Source: Brevibacterium sp. W7.2 (GTDB lineage: Bacteria; Actinomycetota; Actinomycetes; Actinomycetales; Brevibacteriaceae). From it: a DNA stretch of 64,000 nt. Every line of letters starts with the position of its first letter. Within the stretch, counting starts at the first letter, position 1. This document shows, piece after piece, positions 55,675 through 63,952 of the stretch. Made by a program: the position numbers and the translations under genes. The DNA is taken from positions 2,976,001-3,040,000 of the forward strand of contig NZ_CP073089.1 in assembly GCF_018137945.1 (NCBI RefSeq). Reading direction: 5' to 3'. The notes beneath the pieces were generated by a model. It worked only from the letters and a program-made list of their open reading frames with translations, searched no databases and was not told the DNA's origin.

Positions 55675-56046
55675 ATGACCCCCTCCACCGCCCCCACCGA
55701 CGGCACGGGAGCCGATTCGGAGTCCGCGCCCGAGGAGACGATCCCCCACCTCGGCGAGACCCTCTCCCGGATCGATCCGGACCTCGGGAACCCGACCCGG
55801 CTCGGACTCGTCGCCAGCCTGAAGAACCGCGATCGCGCGGAGTTCAAGCTGCTGCGCGATTCGCTCGGAGTCTCGGATTCCGTGCTCTCCCGACACATCA
55901 CGGCACTGGAGAAGGCCGGTCTCGTCGAGGTCGCGAAGGGCTACGTCGGCAAACGGCCGCGGACCTGGGTCTCGATCACGAAGGACGGCGCCGCCCGCCT
56001 CGACGGTCACGTCGAGGCGCTGCGCGAACTCGCCAGCGGACGCTGA
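55675..56046 (+). CDS. Winged-helix transcriptional regulator
   Basis: 123 residues from ATG at 55675 (GAGGAG upstream). After a 30-residue leader comes a winged helix: NPTRLGLVASLKNRDRAEFK, LLRDSLGVSDSVLSRHITAL as the recognition helix and VGKRPRTWVSITKDGAARLDG as the wing. It resembles the HTH_27/PadR-like 'winged helix DNA-binding' family. It probably binds the inverted repeat at 55108–55134 and represses its own operon. Confidence 0.9.
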   Translation: MTPSTAPTDGTGADSESAPEETIPHLGETLSRIDPDLGNPTRLGLVASLKNRDRAEFKLLRDSLGVSDSVLSRHITALEKAGLVEVAKGYVGKRPRTWVSITKDGAARLDGHVEALRELASGR

Positions 56047-56107
56047 GGCCGCGCCGGTCAGACGCTGGTCGTCCGGTCGCCGGTCCGCCCGATCGTCGCG
56101 CCGGCCG

Positions 56108-56782
56108 TCACTTCCCCTCGGCGCGGCGGCGGACGATCTCCGTGATCCAGATCGGGGCGAACGGCGAGGTGCAGTTCGGCGGCGTCGGATAGTCCTTGAG
56201 CACCTCGAGGCGCTCGCCGATCTCGAGCGCACGGTCCCTGAGCTCGGGGTTCTCGATGCCGATCGACGCCAGCGTCTCGTTCATCGCCCACTGCAGGCGT
56301 TCGGGTGCCTCCTTCATCTCGGCGTCGATGACGTCGAGGAGGCCTGGCAGATCGAGGCCCTCGGGATCCTTCGCCACCCTCTCCGAGGTCAGAGCCCATC
56401 CGGCCGAGGCGACAACCGGATCGGGGTCGGCCATCCACGTCGTCCGCAGCGCCTCGGCGTGCTTCGACTTCTTGACGATGTAGTTGACGAGCCACCCGTG
56501 GACCTTCGGCACCCGCGACTCCCGGAGCATCGCGTCGAGCTCGGCCGCGTCCCAGCTGCGCGGACGCATGATGAGGATCGCGACGAGGCGGGCGGCGGTG
56601 TCCCCGGTCGCCCACAGCTGCCGGGCGAGGTCGTCGTTCTTCTTCAGCTCCTTCGCGATGCCGCGCAGCTTCGTGAGGTTGACCCCGTGGTCGTCGCCGT
56701 GCCGTTCATTGACCGCACGAGCCTTGGGGTCCTCGAGCTCGGCGAGCTCCGCCCTGACACCAGCCACCGTCGCCTCGACCAT
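56108..56782 (-). CDS. DNA alkylation repair protein (AlkD-like HEAT repeat)
   Basis: 224 residues from ATG at 56782, with GAGGGG upstream; an ATG 54 bp earlier is in frame. Helical repeats, e.g. LRGIAKELKKNDDLARQLWA, EARLVAILIMRPRSWDAAEL-like and VHGWLVNYIVKK, fit the AlkD/DNA_alkylation family, which excises alkylated bases. The catalytic Trp/Asp are plausible (W and D in TTWMADPDPVVASAGWAL). Function by family only. Confidence 0.8.
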   Translation of the reverse strand: MVEATVAGVRAELAELEDPKARAVNERHGDDHGVNLTKLRGIAKELKKNDDLARQLWATGDTAARLVAILIMRPRSWDAAELDAMLRESRVPKVHGWLVNYIVKKSKHAEALRTTWMADPDPVVASAGWALTSERVAKDPEGLDLPGLLDVIDAEMKEAPERLQWAMNETLASIGIENPELRDRALEIGERLEVLKDYPTPPNCTSPFAPIWITEIVRRRAEGK

Positions 56783-56847
56783 GCTCGTCCCCTCGCTGTC
56801 GTTCCCATTGCCGCGCACCCTCATTCTGCCCCACATCGCGTGTTCGC

Positions 56848-56932
56848 CGCGCGTCGTCGCACCGTCACTCCGCGTCGTCGCACCGGCGTCGCACCGTCAG
56901 CGCGCGTCGTCAAACCGTCAGTGCGCGTCGTC
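56848..56932. repeat. Degenerate tandem repeat reaching into the YCII gene end
   Basis: Four to five imperfect units around GCGCGTCGTCGCACCGTCA fill the gap between the AlkD-like and YCII genes; the last unit encodes the final residues (GDDAH) and stop of the YCII protein. Confidence 0.7.
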
Positions 56933-57316
56933 GCCGAGGTAGGGCCGGACCTCGAGCCATTCGTTGATCGGGGCACCCTGGAAGCCGGGGGCCGCGGAGA
57001 GTTCGGCGGCGAGCGCGAGCGCGCGATCCCAGTCGGCGACGTCGATGATCATCCACCCGGCGACGAGGTCCTTCGAATCGGGGAACGGCGACCTGACCTC
57101 CGGGGAGAGGTCCGGCCCCGACGCCCGGACGAAGGCGCCGTCCGGCGACAGCGCCGCCGAGTCGACGAATTCGCCGGACTCGCGCAGCCGATCGGCGAAA
57201 TCGTTCATGTACTGGACGTGCGCGTCGACCTCAGCGGGCGTCCACTGGTCCATGGGCACGAAGTCGATGTACTCCGGCGTCCCCCGGTAGTGCTTGAAGA
57301 TCTGGTACTTGGCCAT
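56918..57316 (-). CDS. YCII-related protein
   Basis: 132 residues from ATG at 57316. The dimeric alpha+beta barrel fold of YCII/YciI is indicated by VQYMNDFADRLRESGEFVD, KDLVAGWMIIDVADWDRAL and an IDFVPMDQWTPAE opening that substitutes for the usual H-D dyad. The family includes putative hydrolases; here function is unknown. Divergent from the quinone oxidoreductase gene, 189 bp apart. Confidence 0.85.
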   Translation of the reverse strand: MAKYQIFKHYRGTPEYIDFVPMDQWTPAEVDAHVQYMNDFADRLRESGEFVDSAALSPDGAFVRASGPDLSPEVRSPFPDSKDLVAGWMIIDVADWDRALALAAELSAAPGFQGAPINEWLEVRPYLGDDAH

Positions 57317-57505
57317 CGCTGGCTCCTCCTCCGATCACGGGAGCGCCGGACCACCTCGGCGAGCCCGATCTGCCCCTTCCCACCTCCCAGGGTAGGCCCG
57401 CGTCCCGGGAATGCGACCCGCGTGTGCGTCGTTGATGACAGTGCAGGGCTCAGCCTGCGCCACGGTCCCGACCGCGAGCGATTCCCACCATTTGAGGAGT
57501 GCAGC

Positions 57506-58465
57506 ATGACCAAGCGCGTCCAGTACGACAATCACGGCACGACCGACGAACTCGAGGTCGTCGACGTCGAGTCCCCCACGGTCGGCCCGGGACAGGTGAG
57601 CGTCCAGGTCCGCTTCGCCGGCCTCAACCCGGTCGACCTCGCGATCCTCTCGGGAAGCTTCGGGTCCGGCAGCGGCACTCGCGGCCTCGGCATGGACTTC
57701 TCCGGTGTCGTCGCCGAGGTGGGCGACGGCGTCGAGGACTTCTCCCCCGGCGACCTCGTCTTCGGCGGCGTCCCCAACCAGTCGGAGGCCGACTACGTCC
57801 TCGTCAAGGATCCCGCCAAGCATCTCAACAAGATCCCCAAGGGACTGGGCACCGATGTCGCCGGCGGCCTCAACGTCGCCGGGAGCACCGCGGTCGCCGG
57901 CATCCGCGCGATCGCCCCGCAGGCCGGCGAGACGATCTTCGTCTCCGGCGCCTCGGGCGGGGTCGGCATCATCGCCGCCCAGCTCGCCCTCGGCCTCGGC
58001 GCCCGTGTCATCGGCACGACGAGCCCCGGCAACGTCCAGCTGCTCGACGGACTCGGCATCGACGCCGTCGAATACGGTCCCGAGCTCGAGGAGCGTCTGC
58101 GCGAAGCCGCCCCGGACGGCATCCAGGCCGCGTATTCGACGCGCGGCGAGGATGAGATCGAGATGCTCCTCGGCCTCGGCGTTCCCGCCGCGCGGATCAA
58201 CTCGATCGCCGCCGGCCCGCAGGTCGCCGATAAGTACGGCGTCCACACCGACGGCCAGGCGAAGGCCCGCCGCGACGACCTCCCCTGGCTGGCGATGGCG
58301 ATCGCCTACGGCCACGTCGTCGTGCCCATCGGCGGGGTGTTCGACCTCGACGACGTCCGCGCCGCCTACGGGTTCCTCACCGGCGGCCACCCCGTCGGGA
58401 AGGTGCTGCTGCGGATGGAGCCGAAGCCCTTCACCGCAGAGCAGACGGACTACCTCACACAGTGA
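57506..58465 (+). CDS. Zinc-independent medium-chain NADP oxidoreductase (quinone reductase-like)
   Basis: 319 residues from ATG at 57506 (GAGGAG upstream). GroES-like N-terminal domain (VSVQVRFAGLNPVDLAIL, DFSGVVAEVGDGV) without zinc cysteines, then the NADP loop ETIFVSGASGGVGIIAAQLAL. It probably reduces quinones or alkenals. Convergent with the next gene by 11 bp. Confidence 0.93.
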   Translation: MTKRVQYDNHGTTDELEVVDVESPTVGPGQVSVQVRFAGLNPVDLAILSGSFGSGSGTRGLGMDFSGVVAEVGDGVEDFSPGDLVFGGVPNQSEADYVLVKDPAKHLNKIPKGLGTDVAGGLNVAGSTAVAGIRAIAPQAGETIFVSGASGGVGIIAAQLALGLGARVIGTTSPGNVQLLDGLGIDAVEYGPELEERLREAAPDGIQAAYSTRGEDEIEMLLGLGVPAARINSIAAGPQVADKYGVHTDGQAKARRDDLPWLAMAIAYGHVVVPIGGVFDLDDVRAAYGFLTGGHPVGKVLLRMEPKPFTAEQTDYLTQ

Positions 58466-59141
58466 CGGCCGACCCCGGGGTCCGGTCCGCAGACACGCGC
58501 GCGGACCGGGCCCCGAGGCGTCTGCGCCCGTAGCCGATAAGCGCGACAGCGATCGCGACGGGCCAGACGAAGAACGGGATGTAGCAGGCCAGCAGGACGG
58601 CCCGCTCCCCCGCGCTCATCCCCACATCGGGCGTCCAGCCGGGGACGACCCCGGTCCAGGCGAGGACGAACTTCACGAGCACGGACCCGATAAGCCCGAG
58701 CAGGACCACGGTGCCGATGCCGCCGACGATGAGCGGCACCAGGGGTGGGATCGTCCTCCCGCCGAGGCGGGGCACCCACCGCGGAACGACCTCGCCCCAC
58801 GGCCGGATGAGTCCGAAGCCCGCCACGGCGACGAGCAGCGTGAGCACCTCGAGGCCGAGGACGTAGACGACGCCGCCAGCGGAGAACCGCACCTCGTCCG
58901 CGAGGCCGAATCCCACATCGAGACCGGCGAGCAGCGCGATCCGCCAAGCCACGCTCGGCAGCGGGAGCACGAGCGCGCCCCAGCCGGCGATGAGCGCCCA
59001 GCGGGGGATCTCTCGGTTCTGCGGCTCTCGGTTCCGTGGCTCTCGGCTCTGCGGCTCCCGGTTGCCTGACCGCCTGCCTTCTGGCTCCCCGTCCTCCGCC
59101 TCCCGCCTCGCCGGTTTTAAATCCTTCGTTCTAAAACTCAT
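58455..59141 (-). CDS. Membrane protein, function unknown
   Basis: 228 residues from ATG at 59141. The first 45 residues carry NREPQ/SREPR repeats; then come four membrane helices (about 48–70, 88–113, 133–157, 182–207). No family recognised. It is divergent from the TetR gene across 28 bp holding repeated CTAAAACT half-sites that overlap its own start. Confidence 0.75.
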   Translation of the reverse strand: MSFRTKDLKPARREAEDGEPEGRRSGNREPQSREPRNREPQNREIPRWALIAGWGALVLPLPSVAWRIALLAGLDVGFGLADEVRFSAGGVVYVLGLEVLTLLVAVAGFGLIRPWGEVVPRWVPRLGGRTIPPLVPLIVGGIGTVVLLGLIGSVLVKFVLAWTGVVPGWTPDVGMSAGERAVLLACYIPFFVWPVAIAVALIGYGRRRLGARSARVSADRTPGSAVTV

Positions 59142-59152
59142 GCTCTAAAACT
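59113..59152. promoter_or_regulatory. CTAAAACT half-sites between membrane protein and TetR genes
   Basis: CTAAAACT at 59131–59138 and 59145–59152 are direct repeats 14 bp apart, and GTTTTA at 59114–59119 is inverted to the first. They overlap the start of the membrane protein gene and may be TetR operators. Confidence 0.45.
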
Positions 59153-59169
59153 AGCTATGATCGGGTGCC

Positions 59170-59760
59170 ATGGCAAGACCTGCGCGCTTCTCCGATGACG
59201 ACATCCTCGACGGAGCCGCTCATGCGCTCTCCGTCAGCGGCCCCCGGGCGACGATCGCCGACGTCGCCCGGAGCATCGGCGGCCCGACGGGATCGATCTA
59301 TCACCGCTTCCCCTCCCGTGACGATGTCTTCGCCCGCCTCTGGCTGCGTTCGATCGGCCGCTTCCACGTCGGCCTCCTCGCCGCGTACGACCTCGACGAT
59401 CCGCACGAGGCCGTACGGGCCGCGGCGCGCCACATCCCGGCGTTCTGCCGCGCTCACCCCGAGGAGGCGCGTTCGATGCTCCTCTTCCGTCAGTCGGCAC
59501 TCGCCGCCGAGGGCCCGCTCGGCGTCCGCGACGACGCCGCGCACATCAACGACGACATCGACGCGGCGATGGACGGCCTCCTCGCCCGGCGCTTCGGCGA
59601 CCCGACGCCCCACCGGCGCGAACTCCTCTCGATGGGAACGCGCCTGGCCCCCTACGGCATCGTCCGCCCCTTCATCGGCACGGCGATCCCCGACTGGGTC
59701 GACGACGCTGTCGCCGCCTCCGCTGAGGCGATCGTCCGCCTCGGCGATCCCCCGCCCTGA
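59170..59760 (+). CDS. TetR-family transcriptional regulator
   Basis: 196 residues from ATG at 59170. The N-terminal HTH reads DDILDGAAHALSVSGPRATI…VARSIGGPTGSIYHRFPSRDDVF, a clear TetR signature (YHRFPSRD). The C-terminal helical domain senses an unknown ligand. It probably controls the divergent membrane protein gene and itself. Confidence 0.93.
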   Translation: MARPARFSDDDILDGAAHALSVSGPRATIADVARSIGGPTGSIYHRFPSRDDVFARLWLRSIGRFHVGLLAAYDLDDPHEAVRAAARHIPAFCRAHPEEARSMLLFRQSALAAEGPLGVRDDAAHINDDIDAAMDGLLARRFGDPTPHRRELLSMGTRLAPYGIVRPFIGTAIPDWVDDAVAASAEAIVRLGDPPP

Positions 59761-59863
59761 CCGGGACCCCGCGGATCTCGCGCCCCCGCCCCGACCGGCG
59801 CGGTCCCCACGCTCTGACCAGGACGCCGCGGATCATCTGCCCTGACCCGCCGGCCGATGTTCG

Positions 59864-59890
59864 GAATGTTCTCCCAGGGTCAGGCTGTTG
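59864..59890 (+). promoter_or_regulatory. SigR/SigH-like promoter before the PfpI-type gene
   Basis: GGAAT (59864–59868), 19 nt, GTT (59888–59890) match the GGAAT-n18/19-GTT consensus of actinobacterial oxidative/heat-stress ECF sigma factors SigR/SigH. The leader to the ATG is about 95 nt. Confidence 0.5.
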
Positions 59891-59990
59891 AATGGAGACA
59901 ACCCGAGTTGCGTCAAAGCGCAGCCTTCGGGTCGACCGGCATCGCGCCGGCCCGTGTCCGACAGCAGTGCACCAGAGAAGGAGAGCCACC

Positions 59991-60524
59991 ATGGCCGTAT
60001 CCGACAAGAAGATCGCATTCCTGCTCACCAACGGCGTCGAACAAGTCGAGCTGACGAGTCCGCGGACGGCACTCGATGAGGCGGGCGCGACGACCGTGAT
60101 CATCTCGCCCTCGGAGAACACCCTGCAGGCGATGGAGAACGATTGGGACCACGGCGACACGTTCACCGTCGACGTGCCCGTCGCCGAGGCGAACGCCGAC
60201 GACTACGACGCGCTCGTCCTGCCCGGCGGCACGATCAACGCCGACACCCTGCGCACCGATGAGGACGCCGTCGCTCTCGTCAAGGCGTTCTTCGCCGCCG
60301 ACAAGCCGGTGGCCGCGATCTGCCATGCCCCGTGGATCCTCGCGCAGGCCGACCTCGCGAAGGACCGGAAGCTCACGTCGTTCGAGTCGACGAAGGTCGA
60401 TCTGGAGAACGCGGGAGCCGACTGGAGCGATTCCGAGGTCGTCGTCGACGGCAACCTCATCACCTCCCGCAACCCCGGCGATCTCGACGCGTTCAACGCC
60501 GCGATCGCCGATGCCCTCAAGTGA
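59991..60524 (+). CDS. PfpI/DJ-1 family stress protein
   Basis: 177 residues from ATG at 59991 (AAGGAG 8 nt upstream). C111-H112 in AAICHAPW is the nucleophile elbow, with a conserved acidic residue near 17–20 and ALVLPGG at 74–80. The PfpI/YhbO subfamily has been ascribed protease, deglycase or glyoxalase III activity and protects against stress. It is a lone gene behind a SigR-type promoter and ends at a terminator. Confidence 0.93.
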   Translation: MAVSDKKIAFLLTNGVEQVELTSPRTALDEAGATTVIISPSENTLQAMENDWDHGDTFTVDVPVAEANADDYDALVLPGGTINADTLRTDEDAVALVKAFFAADKPVAAICHAPWILAQADLAKDRKLTSFESTKVDLENAGADWSDSEVVVDGNLITSRNPGDLDAFNAAIADALK

Positions 60525-60567
60525 ACCGGCTGGCGGATTGAGCTGAGCCAGCCGCCTCGGCGCGCGA

Positions 60568-60599
60568 ACTCCCCGGGACCGCGGTTCCGGGGAGTTCGT
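60568..60599 (+). terminator. Hairpin terminator after the PfpI-type gene
   Basis: GAACTCCCCGGGA and TCCGGGGAGTTC pair around a short CCGCGGT loop. Confidence 0.8.
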
Positions 60600-60654
60600 C
60601 TGCGTTTCACCTCGGTGTGTCCGTGGACGCGCCACCTGCGCATATGATCATCAC

Positions 60655-62244
60655 ATGCGTGCTTCCTCCACCGGGCGTATGCCGTCCGGCGTCCTCTCCT
60701 GTCTGCTCACCGTTCTCCTCGTCGCCGTCTCCGGCGCGCTCACCGTCACCGTGCCCGCGCCGGCCGCGGCGGCCTATCCCACCGGCGGCGGCATCGGTGC
60801 GATGCACCGCTCGCTCGGCGGGGACACCGGACGGCTGGGCCCGGCGGTCAGCCCCGAGCGGTGCACGCTCAGGGACGGCGGGTGCTACCAGACGTTCAGG
60901 GCGGGCACGATCCATTGGACGAAGGCGACCGGGGCCCACGCGACGTGGGGTGCGATCCGCACGGCGTGGCAGAAGTCGGGCTGGGAGAACGGGCCGCTCG
61001 GGTACCCGACGAGCAACGAGTACAGGGCGGGTTCGGTGACCCGGCAGGACTTCGAGAACGGGCGCATCACGTGGACGAGCGCCGCCGGGGCGAAGATCGA
61101 GCTGACCACGGCGCCGTCGTCGTTCACCCTCAAGGGCTCCGGGTTCGGCCACGGGGTCGGGATGAGCCAGTACGGGGCCCGCGGGATGGCCGCCGCCGGC
61201 AAGAGCGCGACGCAGATCCTCGAGCACTACTACAACCCGGCGACGGTCACGCAGACCTCGGCGAACGCGAACTCCGACATCACCGTCCAGCTGCTCGCCG
61301 GGGAGAAGTCGGTGACGCTCACCCCGTCCGCGGGCCGCCTGCGGGTCAAGGTCGGGCGCACGACGGTCGAGTCGGGCTCGGCGATCACCGTCGAGCGGAC
61401 GTCGTCGGGCAGAGTCAGGGCGAAGGTCGGGGGTCAGTCCTACGAGGGTTCGTGGATGACCGTCGAGTGGCAGAACACGCGCTACTGGTCGGGGTCGCAG
61501 GCGACGACGGTCGCGGTCAGCCGCGCCCAGTCGGGGTCGACGGGGACCTATCGGCACGGGAAGATCGAGATCCGGCAGCTGAAGAACGCGCTCAACGTCC
61601 TCGGCGTCATGCGGACGAACTCCGAGTACCTGCCGGGCATCGCCGAGGTCCCCGCGTCCTGGCAGTCGCCTGCGCTCGAGGCGCAGGCGATCGCCGCGCG
61701 GACGTATGCCTACCGCAATCTGGGGCCGCTCAAGGCCGACTGCGCGTGCAACGTCTACGACGAGGTCACCTCGCAGCACTTCAAGGGCTGGGCGCACGAG
61801 AACGCTCGCGAAAGCGGTCCTTGGCGCAGGGCCGTCCAGGCCACGCAGTCGGGATCGGGGGCGAACGTGAGGAACGCGAAGGTCGTCATGTACAAGGGTG
61901 CACTCATCGACGCCGTGTACTCCTCGTCCTCGGCGGGGGTGACGAACTCCGCCGCCGAGGTGTGGGGCAGCGATGTCCCCTACCTGCAGTCCCGTGACGA
62001 TGCGGCGTCGAAGTCGAAAGCCGCCGGGAACCCGAATGCCGCGTGGACGGTGACGCCCTCGCAGGCGGCGATGGCGAAGGCATTCGGCCTGCCCGACGTC
62101 GCGACGGTGACGCTGACCCGGACGAAGGCGGGGCTCGTCACCTCGGCGAAGGCGACCTCGACGAAGGGGGCGACCGCGACCCGCTCCGGCGCCGAGCTGC
62201 GCAGTGCGCTCAAGCTGAAGTCCGCATCGTTCACCATGGGGTGA
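60655..62244 (+). CDS. Secreted SpoIID/LytB-domain protein with LGFP-like repeats
   Basis: 529 residues from ATG at 60655. Signal peptide residues 1–39. Residues 45–145 hold LGFP-like repeats (ENGPLGYPTSNEYR), which bind cell wall. Then FGHGVGMSQYGARGMAAAGK (about 163–182), normally the last SpoIID block, precedes IAEVPASWQSPALEAQAIAARTYAY. SpoIID proteins remove uncrosslinked glycans; in LytB they modify autolysin. This order also occurs in other actinobacteria. It is probably a peptidoglycan-remodelling exoprotein. Confidence 0.9.
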   Translation: MRASSTGRMPSGVLSCLLTVLLVAVSGALTVTVPAPAAAAYPTGGGIGAMHRSLGGDTGRLGPAVSPERCTLRDGGCYQTFRAGTIHWTKATGAHATWGAIRTAWQKSGWENGPLGYPTSNEYRAGSVTRQDFENGRITWTSAAGAKIELTTAPSSFTLKGSGFGHGVGMSQYGARGMAAAGKSATQILEHYYNPATVTQTSANANSDITVQLLAGEKSVTLTPSAGRLRVKVGRTTVESGSAITVERTSSGRVRAKVGGQSYEGSWMTVEWQNTRYWSGSQATTVAVSRAQSGSTGTYRHGKIEIRQLKNALNVLGVMRTNSEYLPGIAEVPASWQSPALEAQAIAARTYAYRNLGPLKADCACNVYDEVTSQHFKGWAHENARESGPWRRAVQATQSGSGANVRNAKVVMYKGALIDAVYSSSSAGVTNSAAEVWGSDVPYLQSRDDAASKSKAAGNPNAAWTVTPSQAAMAKAFGLPDVATVTLTRTKAGLVTSAKATSTKGATATRSGAELRSALKLKSASFTMG

Positions 62245-62364
62245 GCGGCGGGGTTCAGCACTGCCGGCGCTTGGCGTCCGGCGGAGACCGCTCCGGAGCG
62301 CCCACGCTCCCGAGCGGCTGAGCTTCGCGAGCTGCGGCGCGCGCAGGGACGGCCCGGCCGGCGG

Positions 62365-62412
62365 CTACCGGCTACCGGCTACCGGCTACCGGCTACCGGC
62401 TACCGGCTACCG
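62365..62412. repeat. 7-bp tandem repeat CTACCGG, about seven units
   Basis: Six perfect CTACCGG units plus a final CTACCG run from 62365 to 62412. The flanking gap (62245–62578) has no gene; it also holds an imperfect inverted repeat around 62443–62495 including GTGGGGCAATTTTACTTTTG. Confidence 0.9.
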
Positions 62413-62578
62413 AGCGAACGCTAGTGTGCACGCCACCCTGCGGGCCAAAAGTGAAAATGCAGGCGACTAGTCGTGGGGCAATTTTACTTTTGCCCGACAT
62501 CTGCCCCGTGTCGCGCCTGCGCCGTGCCGATCGCAGCGTGTCGCCGCACCGACGCCGTGTGCCTCTGCAACGATGCCC

Positions 62579-63872
62579 GGGTTATAGGCCAAAAAGTGTG
62601 TCCGTGATCGTCCCGGATCCCAGCCACACCAAGGACAATCACCTGATTGCTTAGCTCTGATCGCTTAGCATTCGTAGGGTGCTTGCAATCGACCGAAATG
62701 TCAGATCTGTCAGACAACGCTGAAGAAGAACGGCACGACCAAGGCCGGAACCACCCGGTACAGGTGTCCCGCCTGCGGAGCCTCCAGCAGCGCCAAACGC
62801 CGAGGATCGACACAACGATTCGAACTGCGCGCCTTCCTCGACTGGCTCCTGGGACCAGCACCACAACCAGCCCACACACCACTGGGCAGCCCCCGAACGT
62901 TCCGGCGCCGCACATCCTGGTGCTGGACGATCCACCCAACAGTGTCCCCGACCTCTGAAATCCATGATCAGATCATGCTCGATGGCACCTACACCAACGG
63001 GTGGTGCGTCCTCATCGCCTACACCGGCACTCACGTCATCGACTGGCAATGGTGCGACCACGAAAAGACCGCGTCCTGGACGGCACTCATCTCAACCATC
63101 CCTGCACCCCGCTACGCCATCGTCGATGGCAACGGGCCGTTGACAACGACGATCGAGAGACTCTGGCCACAGACACGAATCCAACGCTGTTACTTCCATA
63201 TCCAGCACGCCTGTAACACGCATTTGACGAGGACGCCGACCCTGCCGGCGAACAAGGAACTTCAAGCGATCTACCGGGCCCTGTCGAAAGTCCAGACGTG
63301 GGATCAGGCTGCAGCGTGGCTGGCCGAGTTCGCGACATGGGAAGCGAAATGGGACCGTATGCTCAAACAGCGAACCTATGCCCGCTCCAGCACGAGCAGA
63401 CCCGCCCACGTCAGGCCCGGGCAGACATGGTGGTACACGCATCTGCGCACGCGCCGGGCCCACGGGTTCCTGGCCAAACTCATCGCGAAGAACCATCTGT
63501 TCACCTGGCTCGAGGCCGCCGACGAAGGGGTCGTGATCGCGAAGACGACGAACGCGTTAGAAGGCGGTATCAACGCTGGCATCAAGCATCTCAAACGTCA
63601 CCACCGCGGACTGTCTGAAGACCACGGACGACGAGCCGTGGATTGGTACTTATGGGACCGAACACAGGCCCACAGTGACCCGTGGACTCTGGCGAAGTCG
63701 CAACTGAAAACGCTAGCGACAACGCCTCTGAAGGAGCCGGTCGCCGAGCCTGTAGGTCCCGCCGTCTATGACACGGGGTTCTCGTGGGAAGACGGGATCG
63801 GTATCCAGTCAGGATGGGGCGGACGACGTCGGTGACACACCCGGCACGGACACACTTTTTGGCCTATAACCC
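62579..63872 (+). mobile_element. IS256-family insertion sequence (IS1249-like)
   Basis: A 1294-bp element with perfect 28-bp terminal inverted repeats (62579–62606 and 63845–63872, containing GGTTATAGGCC and GTGTGTCCGTG) and an 8-bp target duplication CGATGCCC at 62571–62578 and 63873–63880, as produced by IS256-family elements. It encodes one DDE transposase. The uninterrupted ends and duplication show a recent single insertion. Confidence 0.92.
62678..63835 (+). CDS. IS1249-like transposase, 5' end doubtful
   Basis: Open frame after a TAG at 62675–62677 to the stop at 63835 (about 385 residues). It has an N-terminal zinc ribbon (KCQICQTTLKKNGTTKAG … RCPACGAS), then LDGTYTNGW and AIVDGNGPLTTTI aspartates, CYFHIQHACNTHL, and NALEGGINAGIKHLKRHHRG with the glutamate, as in IS1249 transposases. 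No ATG, GTG or TTG lies in frame before the zinc ribbon; GTG at 62679 is in the +1 frame. GTG at 62942 would lose the ribbon. Either an unusual start, a −1 shift, or decay. Confidence 0.8.
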   Translation, partial: GACNRPKCQICQTTLKKNGTTKAGTTRYRCPACGASSSAKRRGSTQRFELRAFLDWLLGPAPQPAHTPLGSPRTFRRRTSWCWTIHPTVSPTSEIHDQIMLDGTYTNGWCVLIAYTGTHVIDWQWCDHEKTASWTALISTIPAPRYAIVDGNGPLTTTIERLWPQTRIQRCYFHIQHACNTHLTRTPTLPANKELQAIYRALSKVQTWDQAAAWLAEFATWEAKWDRMLKQRTYARSSTSRPAHVRPGQTWWYTHLRTRRAHGFLAKLIAKNHLFTWLEAADEGVVIAKTTNALEGGINAGIKHLKRHHRGLSEDHGRRAVDWYLWDRTQAHSDPWTLAKSQLKTLATTPLKEPVAEPVGPAVYDTGFSWEDGIGIQSGWGGRRR

Positions 63873-63908
63873 CGATGCCCCGTGTCGCGCGGGCACCCCG
63901 GCACGCAG

Positions 63909-63944
63909 AAGCCCCTCACCCGAATCTTCCCAGGTGAGGGGCTT
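63909..63944. terminator. Hairpin downstream of the tRNA gene
   Basis: AAGCCCCTCACC (63909–63920) pairs with GGTGAGGGGCTT (63933–63944), 12-nt loop, just past the tRNA 3' end on the minus strand. Confidence 0.75.
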
Positions 63945-63952
63945 GCGCTTGC

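Noticed and set aside
62365-62412. CRISPR array
   Set aside because: The units are 7 bp with no spacers, and there are no cas genes in the window.
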